19,644 bases of DNA from an uncultured Eubacteriales bacterium. Lineage in GTDB: Bacteria > Bacillota > Clostridia > Oscillospirales > Oscillospiraceae. Position numbers and translations under genes: made by a program. Positions within the stretch are counted from its first letter, which is position 1, and every line of letters starts with the position of its first letter. Under the pieces are notes generated by a model. It had not been told where the DNA came from, ran no database searches, and saw only the letters and a program-made list of their open reading frames with translations. Of this stretch, positions 14,631 through 19,644 are shown piece by piece. The DNA lies in the NCBI GenBank assembly GCA_900555665.1, contig USLX01000031.1, positions 1 to 19,644 of the forward strand. The letters are read 5' to 3'.

Positions 14631-16532
14631 TTGACGCAGCAGCCAAAAACCTTTCGCCTTCTGCTTTTGCTGTTCGTCCTGGTGCTGATCTTCGCCTCCG
14701 TGTCCTCCTCGTTTTTCGGGGCGGACCGCGCCGCGAGTCTGGCCTATTCCGATGTGCTCGACCTGTTTGAGCAGGAACAGGTCGAGTCGTTCGTCCTGAC
14801 CGGCAACTCGCTCTCGCTCCACCTGCGCGAGGAGAAAAACGGCTCCAAGGACGTCTCGGTGAAGCTCGGCGATGTGGAAACCTTCCACGCAGACCTCGAC
14901 GAGACCATCGCACAGCAAAAAGCCTCCGGCATCCTCAAAAGCTATAATTACCTTCCGGACACCACACCCTGGTATCGCACTGTCCTGCCCTACATCATCG
15001 GCCTCGGCCTGATCCTGCTTCTCTGGTTCATGCTCGCCGCACGGGCCAACGGAGGCGGCCCCGGCGGGATGGCACAGTTTACCCGTGCCAACGCCCGCTT
15101 CGGCATCCCCACCAACCAGACCGTCACCTTCCAGGACGTCGCCGGTGCCGACGAAGAAAAGGAAGAGTTGGCCGAGATTGTCGAATTCCTGCGCGATCCC
15201 AAGCGCTTCACTGCCTTGGGCGCAAAAATTCCGAAGGGCGTCCTGCTTGTCGGCCCTCCGGGCACCGGCAAAACACTTCTGGCCCGCGCCGTCGCGGGCG
15301 AAGCCGGCGTGTCGTTCCTGTCGATCTCCGGCTCCGACTTTGTCGAGCTGTACGTCGGCGTCGGTGCAAGCCGCGTGCGCGACCTGTTCGACCAGGCCAA
15401 AAAAGTGGCGCCCGCCATCGTCTTCATCGACGAGATCGACGCCGTGGGCCGCCGCAGAGGTGCAGGCCTTGGCGGCGGACATGACGAGCGTGAGCAGACA
15501 CTCAATCAGCTTCTCGTCGAGATGGACGGCTTCTCGGCCAACGAGGGCGTCATCGTCATCGCCGCAACCAACCGGCAGGACATTCTCGATCCCGCCCTGC
15601 TCCGTCCCGGCCGCTTTGACCGGCAGATCTACGTCGGCCGTCCGGACTGGCGCGGCCGCGAGGCCATTTTGAAGGTGCACTCGCGCAACAAGCCCCTGGC
15701 CGACAACGTCAATCTCGCATCCCTCGCCAAGGCGACCGCCGGCTTCACCGGGGCCGACCTTGCAAATTTGCTCAACGAAGGCGCGCTCCTCTCAGCGCGC
15801 AAGGGCCGCCATGTCATCACCATGAAAGACCTGGAAGATGCGCTCATCAAGGTCATTGCCGGCCCGGAAAAGCATAGCCGCCTCGTCTCCGAGCACGAAA
15901 AGCGTCTTACCGCCATCCACGAAGCGGGCCACGCCATCACAATGTACGTCCTGCCCACGCAGGATCCGGTCCACCTCATCACGATCATCCCGCGTGGCAC
16001 AGCCGGCGGCATGACCATCAGCCTCCCGCAGGATGACCAGCAGTACAATACCCGCAACGAGATGTTCGAGACAGTCGTCAGCTTCCTCGGCGGCCGCGTG
16101 GCCGAACAGCTGCGCATGGGCGATATCTCCACCGGCGCCTCCAACGACCTGCAGCGCGCCAGTGAGATCGTCCGCGACATGGTCGCCAAATATGGCATGA
16201 GCGACGCACTCGGCCCCGTCTCCTATGCGTCCGGCGGCGAAGTCTTTATCGGCCGCGACTACGAAAAGACCAAGTCCTACTCCGAAAAGGTCGCCGGCTC
16301 CATCGACGCCGAGGTCGAGTCCGTGATGCGCAAGGCCTATGCCGAATGTGAGAAGATCCTCACCGAGCATGGCGACAAACTCGATCAGGTGGCCGCATAT
16401 CTCTTTGAGCACGAAAACATGACGCGCACCCAGTTCGAGGCCGTCATGGAAGGCCGCCCCATCCCGGACGGCGACGTTGCAAAAATCAGCGATTTTTCCG
16501 AAACACCGGAAGATTCCGAATCATCCCATTAA
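14631..16532 (+). CDS. ftsH: ATP-dependent zinc metalloprotease FtsH
   Basis: This 633-residue membrane protease degrades damaged and regulatory membrane and cytosolic proteins. The N-terminus has one membrane helix (about 9-26), an extracytoplasmic domain (about 30-105) and a second helix (about 112-132). The AAA domain has Walker A GPPGTGKT (208-215), Walker B VFIDEID (264-270) and the arginine-finger block LDPALLRPGRFDRQIYVGRPD. The peptidase has the zinc motif HEAGH (H430, E431, H434) and GGRVAEQL downstream. The C-terminus is acidic and Ser-rich. The start is TTG, with AAAGGAG 7 nt upstream and no suitable ATG. Its TAA overlaps the first bases of the following terminator hairpin. Confidence 0.97.
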   Translation: MTQQPKTFRLLLLLFVLVLIFASVSSSFFGADRAASLAYSDVLDLFEQEQVESFVLTGNSLSLHLREEKNGSKDVSVKLGDVETFHADLDETIAQQKASGILKSYNYLPDTTPWYRTVLPYIIGLGLILLLWFMLAARANGGGPGGMAQFTRANARFGIPTNQTVTFQDVAGADEEKEELAEIVEFLRDPKRFTALGAKIPKGVLLVGPPGTGKTLLARAVAGEAGVSFLSISGSDFVELYVGVGASRVRDLFDQAKKVAPAIVFIDEIDAVGRRRGAGLGGGHDEREQTLNQLLVEMDGFSANEGVIVIAATNRQDILDPALLRPGRFDRQIYVGRPDWRGREAILKVHSRNKPLADNVNLASLAKATAGFTGADLANLLNEGALLSARKGRHVITMKDLEDALIKVIAGPEKHSRLVSEHEKRLTAIHEAGHAITMYVLPTQDPVHLITIIPRGTAGGMTISLPQDDQQYNTRNEMFETVVSFLGGRVAEQLRMGDISTGASNDLQRASEIVRDMVAKYGMSDALGPVSYASGGEVFIGRDYEKTKSYSEKVAGSIDAEVESVMRKAYAECEKILTEHGDKLDQVAAYLFEHENMTRTQFEAVMEGRPIPDGDVAKISDFSETPEDSESSH

Positions 16533-16561
16533 AAAATGCCCGCCATATGGCGGGCATTTTT
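16532..16561 (+). terminator. Intrinsic terminator overlapping the ftsH stop codon
   Basis: These 30 bp form one perfect palindrome: AAAAATGCCCGCC, a short ATAT centre, and GGCGGGCATTTTT. The final base of the ftsH TAA is its first base. The T run gives termination of the core-gene run; the mirrored A run would also allow function on the other strand. Confidence 0.9.
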
Positions 16562-16571
16562 CGGAGCTGCC

Positions 16572-17483
16572 ATGTACTATCACGCCCTCAGTCCGGATCT
16601 CAAAGCCCGCTTCGGCGGAAAAACCTACAAGCTTTCGCTCTCCTCCGGCGCATCCTGCCCAAATCGGGACGGCGCGCTGGGCTTCGGCGGCTGCACCTTC
16701 TGCACCGGCAGCGGTGAATTTGCCGCCAGCAGCCTTGCCCCCATTCCGGAGCAGCTGGAGCAGGCCCGGCTCATCCTTGGCCCCAAAGCGCGAAATGCCT
16801 GTTTTATCGCCTATTTTCAGGAAAATACCAACACTTACGGCCCAGTCTCCCGTCTCGAGCCGCTCTTTCGCGCCGCCATCGCGCCGGAGGACGTTGTCGC
16901 CCTCTCCATCGCAACGCGGCCCGACTGCCTCGGCCCGGACATTCTCGCCATGCTCTCCCGCCTGCGCACCGTCAAGCCCGTCTGGGTGGAGCTGGGCCTG
17001 CAAACCATCCACGCCTCCACCGCCGCCCGCATCCGGCGCGGCTATCCGCTCGCCGTCTTCGAAGAGGCTGTGCAAAACCTGCACGCCATCGGCGTCGAGG
17101 TCATCGTCCACCTCATCCTCGGCCTGCCCGGCGAATCGCCGGAGGATATGACCGCCTCCGCCCGCTATGTCGGGCAGCTCGGCATCCAGGGCGTCAAGCT
17201 CCACCTCCTCCACATCCTCCGCGGCACTCCATTGGCTGCGGAATACGCCGAGGGCCGCGTTCAAACCCTCGCGCTGGATGACTATATCTCCCTCTTGGAG
17301 GCCTGCCTCGCCGTTCTTCCGCCTGAAATCGTCATCCATCGCCTCACCGGCGACGGTGCCAAGCGCGATCTCATCGCCCCACTCTGGAGCACAGACAAAA
17401 AGCGCGTTCTAAATGCCATCCACCGCCGCTTTGTGCAGGATAACGTCCAACAGGGCTCCGCTCTCCAGCCCTCGCGCCCCTGA
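16572..17483 (+). CDS. TIGR01212-family radical SAM protein (YhcC-like)
   Basis: This 303-residue protein has an N-terminal cluster of Cys residues C29-X11-C41-X2-C44 (in SCPNRDGALGFGGCTFC), the iron-sulfur and SAM-binding signature of the Elp3-like TIGR01212/YhcC radical SAM family. FQENTNTYGPVSRLEPLF, ALSIATRPDCLGPDIL, WVELGLQTIHASTAARIRRGY and HLILGLPGESPEDM are the expected barrel motifs. The substrate of the family is not known to me. I start at the ATG at 16572 with GGAG 5 nt upstream. An earlier in-frame ATG at 16536 lies inside the terminator hairpin and would give an unlikely N-terminus. Expression must come from readthrough past that terminator or from a promoter inside the end of ftsH. 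Confidence 0.9.
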   Translation: MYYHALSPDLKARFGGKTYKLSLSSGASCPNRDGALGFGGCTFCTGSGEFAASSLAPIPEQLEQARLILGPKARNACFIAYFQENTNTYGPVSRLEPLFRAAIAPEDVVALSIATRPDCLGPDILAMLSRLRTVKPVWVELGLQTIHASTAARIRRGYPLAVFEEAVQNLHAIGVEVIVHLILGLPGESPEDMTASARYVGQLGIQGVKLHLLHILRGTPLAAEYAEGRVQTLALDDYISLLEACLAVLPPEIVIHRLTGDGAKRDLIAPLWSTDKKRVLNAIHRRFVQDNVQQGSALQPSRP

Positions 17484-17522
17484 ATCTCCGACACCCCTCA
17501 CCGGACATTTCGGCGCATTCTT

Positions 17523-17579
17523 CGCAAGCCGAGGGCGATCCCCCCGACAAACGCCAAGCGCAGCAAACCGCCCTCTGCG
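17523..17579. repeat. Imperfect inverted repeat after the radical SAM gene
   Basis: GAGGGCG (17531-17537) pairs with CGCCCTC (17569-17575), and outside it CGCA (17523-17526) pairs with TGCG (17576-17579) across an asymmetric bulge. It lies directly before the first 71-bp repeat unit. It may be part of the same composite element. Confidence 0.4.
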
Positions 17580-17630
17580 TCAGAAGAAGTCTGCTCCATT
17601 CCGTTTCCGCCGGGGCGGCGAAAGCTCCAT
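17580..17630 (-). CDS. Candidate 16-residue small ORF in repeat unit 1
   Basis: On the minus strand AGAAGGAGG (17639-17647) lies 8 nt before an ATG that opens a 16-codon frame, MELSPPRRKRNGADFF, ending in TGA. The peptide is basic and proline-rich. The second unit, 120 bp to the right, carries the same ribosome site and the same first 13 residues; the only differences within those codons are one synonymous Lys change (AAA/AAG), then Asp/Gly. Whether it is translated is unknown, since no clear promoter is visible. It could also be a coincidence within a structured repeat. Confidence 0.3.
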   Translation of the reverse strand: MELSPPRRKRNGADFF

Positions 17631-17655
17631 ATCCGCAGCCTCCTTCTTCCGCTCC
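17585..17655. repeat. 71-bp direct repeat, unit 1
   Basis: This segment matches 17705-17775 at 68 of 71 positions (differences at 17590, 17604 and 17651). Inside it GTTTCCGCC and GGCGAAAGC (17603-17611 with 17617-17625) form a stem with one C/A mismatch, and the outer GAAGAAG/CTTCTTC (17583-17589 with 17643-17649) can close it. The substitution at 17604 keeps pairing as a G-T wobble. Confidence 0.9.
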
Positions 17656-17688
17656 GAAAGGCAACCACTGCGTTGGGTTGCCTTTCGG
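17654..17688. repeat. Variable hairpin attached to repeat unit 1
   Basis: CCGAAAGGCAACC pairs perfectly with GGTTGCCTTTCGG (13 bp, 9-nt loop). A TTTT run follows on the plus strand, so it could act as a weak terminator for the rightward radical SAM transcript. The arms differ from those of the equivalent hairpin at 17774-17808, yet both pair. Confidence 0.8.
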
Positions 17689-17690
17689 TT

Positions 17691-17750
17691 TTACGAAGGA
17701 AAAGAGAAGCCTGCTCCATTCCGCTTCCGCCGGGGCGGCGAAAGCTCCAT
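17691..17750 (-). CDS. Candidate 19-residue small ORF in repeat unit 2
   Basis: The minus strand carries AGAAGGAGG (17759-17767) 8 nt before an ATG that opens MELSPPRRKRNGAGFSFPS, ending in TAA just before the variable hairpin of unit 1. It shares 13 N-terminal residues with the frame in unit 1, then diverges where the repeat ends. Seen from the minus strand, the order is hairpin, ribosome site, small ORF, hairpin, ribosome site, small ORF. Translation is unproven. Confidence 0.3.
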   Translation of the reverse strand: MELSPPRRKRNGAGFSFPS

Positions 17751-17775
17751 ATCCGCAGCCTCCTTCTTCCCCTCC
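17705..17775. repeat. 71-bp direct repeat, unit 2
   Basis: Second copy of the 71-bp element, exactly 120 bp from unit 1. It contains the same internal stem (17723-17731 with 17737-17745). Only two copies are present in the window. Confidence 0.9.
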
Positions 17776-17808
17776 AAACCGGAACCATTTCTTTGAGTTC
17801 CGGTTTGG
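17774..17808. repeat. Variable hairpin attached to repeat unit 2
   Basis: CCAAACCGGAAC pairs perfectly with GTTCCGGTTTGG (12 bp, 11-nt loop). No T run follows on the plus strand. Aligned with the hairpin at 17654-17688, it differs at four stem positions, each compensated on the other arm. Confidence 0.8.
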
Positions 17809-17842
17809 GCTATAAATGGGGCTGTCTGCGCTCCGCGCGGAC

Positions 17843-17859
17843 TGGGGGAGCCTCCCCCA
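17843..17859. repeat. GC-rich inverted repeat
   Basis: TGGGGGAG and CTCCCCCA are separated by one base; in practice GGGGG pairs with CCCCC around a short loop. Immediately to its left, GTCTGCGC and GCGCGGAC (17824-17842) form another small stem with one mismatch. These add to the hairpin cluster between the repeats and the terminator. Confidence 0.5.
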
Positions 17860-17877
17860 ACCTGTGCCCAATATTAT

Positions 17878-17917
17878 AAAACGCCCGGCAGTCCCCTTTG
17901 TGACTGCCGGGCGTTTT
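17878..17917. terminator. Strong bidirectional intrinsic terminator
   Basis: AAAACGCCCGGCAGTC pairs perfectly with GACTGCCGGGCGTTTT (16 bp, 8-nt loop), giving T runs on both strands. It lies 9 bp beyond the stop of the leftward glycosidase gene and also ends rightward transcription from the radical SAM/repeat side. Confidence 0.92.
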
Positions 17918-17926
17918 CCCTGCAAT

Positions 17927-19285
17927 TCATTCTTCTGTACTGATCGCCGAAGCCCGCTTATAAACCCAGGCATTCGGCGTAGGCCGTCCGCCGGTGTAGC
18001 GCAGCGGCGAGCTGGACGATTGCATGACGTATTTCCCATCAAACCACATCATCGCGCTCGAACCGCCGTCGAGGTTCATCGCCTGCATGCACCCGTGCTG
18101 GAGCAGGATGTCCGAGCAGGTGTTGACGCTCGTGCCGACAATCCCGTCGAGCGGATAGCGTCCCTCGATGACCAGCATTAAAAACTCATACTTGTCCGAC
18201 TGCCCGATGCAGGCGCGCGGCTGCGTGTCTGTCCAATAATCGGTGGTGTATTTCACGCCGTCGATGATCATGGCCGGCTGGAATTCCGTCGCATCCGTGC
18301 ATTCCTCGCCAACCGGACTGTTCGCATCCTTGATATAGAACAGATTGTCGTCGTGCAGCTCGATCCGCTTATAGGCCCACGCGCCAAAATGCGTGCCATG
18401 CTCCTCACCGTTGGACATCGCATAGCCCGCCAGCTGCCCGCCGTTTCCATTTCCGCCGGGATCCAGGAATCCGCTCGCATTCATCGCCAATACGCCGTCG
18501 TGCTCCTCCGCCGTCGTTCCGATGAGCTGCCCGGCCGAGCCGAGCGTCGAACACATCTCAATCGACAGCGCTGCCGGATCCTTTCCGACCGCAAGCACAC
18601 CGCGATATCCGCTGCCCTTAATACGCAGCAGCAGCACGCCGTTCTCCGCGTCAATCGCCAACACCTGCTCGCCATAAATCGACTCGATGCTGGTGCCGGA
18701 CTGGTCGAGCCCCGCCTCATTGATGTAAATGCTGCCCCACCCGTTTTCCAGTGTTTCCGGGTGCTCGGCAAGATACGCATCCATGCTGTCCGGGTCGACT
18801 TCCCAGAAGACCTTGAAAAAGGCCTCCCGTGCCAGACGCGCCTCTTCCTCCGGATCCGGCTTTTCCTCTTCTACAATCTCTGCCTCAATCTCATTGACCG
18901 TCGGCTCCTTGACCCCGGTCTGCCCGTTGGGGTCGTTCTTGCCCCACTGGCTCTCCTTGCCATTGGATGCCGCGATCTCCAGACCATACTCATAGCGTAC
19001 CTTTTCAATGATATCCGACGGGATGAAATAGGTCGCCAGCCATTGGTGACGCATGGTGTTCATCGCCGTGTTGATATAAATTGTGCGGTACTTCTTGATA
19101 AACGGAATATTGGAATAGATGCAGAGGAAATAGAGCCCCTCCAGGCAGAGCACCACTGTCAGCACGATGGCCAGCACCTTGAGCGGCTTTTTCTGTTTTT
19201 GTGTTTTTTCCGTGCGCTGCTTCTTTCCGCGCTTTGCGACCCGAGCGCCGCCGCGCGAAGAACCGAATAATTTTAAACCAGCCAT
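17927..19285 (-). CDS. Membrane-anchored phosphodiester glycosidase (NAGPA-domain) protein
   Basis: This 452-residue protein has a basic cytoplasmic N-terminus (about 1-33, many Lys/Arg), one membrane helix (about 35-57), an acidic Glu-rich linker (about 120-150) and a C-terminal domain with NAGPA / phosphodiester glycosidase motifs: MNASGFLDPGGNGNG (N269 onward), RACIGQSD, and AMNLDGGSSAMMWFDG (D406 in DGGSS), then the closing GGRPTPNAWVYKR. NAGPA-type domains cleave phosphodiester-linked sugars, and secreted bacterial members are thought to act on wall or exopolysaccharide glycans. The precise substrate is not evident. The ATG at 19285 has GGGAG 5 nt upstream; earlier starts at 19297 (ATG) and 19306 (TTG) lack a good site. 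It appears to be a single-gene unit between terminators. Confidence 0.87.
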   Translation of the reverse strand: MAGLKLFGSSRGGARVAKRGKKQRTEKTQKQKKPLKVLAIVLTVVLCLEGLYFLCIYSNIPFIKKYRTIYINTAMNTMRHQWLATYFIPSDIIEKVRYEYGLEIAASNGKESQWGKNDPNGQTGVKEPTVNEIEAEIVEEEKPDPEEEARLAREAFFKVFWEVDPDSMDAYLAEHPETLENGWGSIYINEAGLDQSGTSIESIYGEQVLAIDAENGVLLLRIKGSGYRGVLAVGKDPAALSIEMCSTLGSAGQLIGTTAEEHDGVLAMNASGFLDPGGNGNGGQLAGYAMSNGEEHGTHFGAWAYKRIELHDDNLFYIKDANSPVGEECTDATEFQPAMIIDGVKYTTDYWTDTQPRACIGQSDKYEFLMLVIEGRYPLDGIVGTSVNTCSDILLQHGCMQAMNLDGGSSAMMWFDGKYVMQSSSSPLRYTGGRPTPNAWVYKRASAISTEE

Positions 19286-19333
19286 ATCTGCTCCCATTTT
19301 TGACAAAAATTCGACAAACCAAATACATGGAGC

Positions 19334-19362
19334 ATTCTAACACACCGCGCGCGAAAAAGCAA
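19334..19362 (-). promoter_or_regulatory. Candidate promoter of the glycosidase gene
   Basis: On the minus strand TTGCTT (19357-19362) and TAGAAT (19334-19339) are 17 nt apart and about 50 bp upstream of the start codon. The -35 is weak. The surrounding 19286-19644 holds no gene; besides this promoter it has the terminator at 19538-19563 and the inverted repeat at 19601-19634. Confidence 0.4.
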
Positions 19363-19537
19363 ACAATTCACAGAATATTCAGATTTTTTAAGCCCTCCCG
19401 TGCCCTGCCGCAGGCCCTCCCCCCTTCCCCCATCAGATCCGCCTCCCCGTCCTTTCCGCAAAATCCCCCCAAAAGCCGCCTGCAATCCCCTGCTTTTCGC
19501 CCCAAACACCGCCGCTCCCGCGCCGGAGCGCAAAAAA

Positions 19538-19563
19538 GCATCCCCCTCCGAAGAGGGGGATGC
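19538..19563 (-). terminator. UUCG-capped terminator of an off-window leftward gene
   Basis: On the minus strand GCATCCCCCTC-TTCG-GAGGGGGATGC forms an 11-bp perfect stem with a UUCG tetraloop, followed directly by TTTTTTG. This is a near-ideal intrinsic terminator and implies a leftward gene whose end lies right of the window. Confidence 0.85.
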
Positions 19564-19600
19564 TCAGCGTGCCGAAAAGGTCTTTTCGTCCCGCTGCGTC

Positions 19601-19634
19601 CAGTTTTTTGAACTTTAAAAAGTTCAAAAAACTG
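19601..19634. repeat. AT-rich 15-bp perfect inverted repeat
   Basis: CAGTTTTTTGAACTT (19601-19615) pairs with AAGTTCAAAAAACTG (19620-19634) around TAAA. It lies between the right edge and the UUCG terminator. It lacks the GC-rich stem of a usual terminator and could be the end of a small repeated element or an additional hairpin after the off-window gene. Confidence 0.7.
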
Positions 19635-19644
19635 CTTGATGGAA

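Noticed and set aside
16536..16571. Earlier ATG for the radical SAM gene
   Set aside because: It lies within the terminator palindrome and has no ribosome site; the ATG at 16572 has GGAG and the family-like start.
17585..17775. CRISPR-like repeat pair
   Set aside because: Only two copies of a 71-bp unit with a structured, non-spacer-like interval between them, and no cas genes.
17871..17880. TATAAT on the minus strand as a promoter for the small ORFs
   Set aside because: It is made from the T run of the terminator plus flanking bases and has no -35 at a suitable distance, so it is not supported as a promoter.

Overview
The window looks like a chromosomal segment of a high-GC (about 60%, strongly C/G-ending codons) member of the Bacillota, class Clostridia. 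It most resembles Oscillospirales (Oscillospiraceae-like) gut anaerobes. This rests on gene content and order (RNase J, GdpP-bL9-DnaB, TilS-Hpt-FtsH, a YedE/DUF3343/SelD selenium set with its LysR regulator) and on codon style; the species call is inference. No phage, insertion sequence, tRNA, rRNA or CRISPR array was seen.

Positions 1-4911 hold a selenium-metabolism locus. A leftward operon of four genes, tightly spaced or overlapping, encodes a YedE-type membrane transporter, a TusA/YedF-like CPxP carrier, a small Cys-rich DUF3343 protein and selenophosphate synthase SelD. A rightward pair encodes a class V aminotransferase-fold cysteine desulfurase of the EF2568 type and an overlapping LysR regulator. 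The 214-bp divergent gap carries a perfect ATCGG-N5-CCGAT inverted repeat that fits a LysR box. The likely scheme is import or handling of Se/S, Cys-based delivery, and selenophosphate synthesis, under LysR control. No user of selenophosphate (selA/selB, mnmH or a molybdenum hydroxylase) lies in the window.

Positions 5111-8798 hold rpoD (housekeeping sigma factor, strong own promoter) and, upstream of it on the same strand, the gene for ribonuclease J. RNase J appears to start at TTG, with an out-of-frame ATG just ahead and a long hairpin-rich stretch upstream. Positions 8799-16532 form a rightward core-gene run: gdpP (c-di-AMP phosphodiesterase), rplI, dnaB, tilS, hpt and ftsH. It ends at a perfect hairpin terminator that overlaps the ftsH stop codon. 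A TIGR01212-type radical SAM gene starts directly after that terminator.

Positions 17484-17926 contain no conventional gene but are dense in structure. Two 71-bp units lie exactly 120 bp apart. On the minus strand each carries a strong Shine-Dalgarno sequence and a tiny ORF (16 and 19 codons, sharing MELSPPRRKRNGA), and each is flanked by a hairpin whose two arms differ between the units by compensatory changes. This is the most unusual signal in the window. To its right is a leftward gene for a membrane-anchored phosphodiester glycosidase (NAGPA-domain) protein. The right edge carries a UUCG-capped terminator of an off-window leftward gene and an AT-rich 15-bp inverted repeat.
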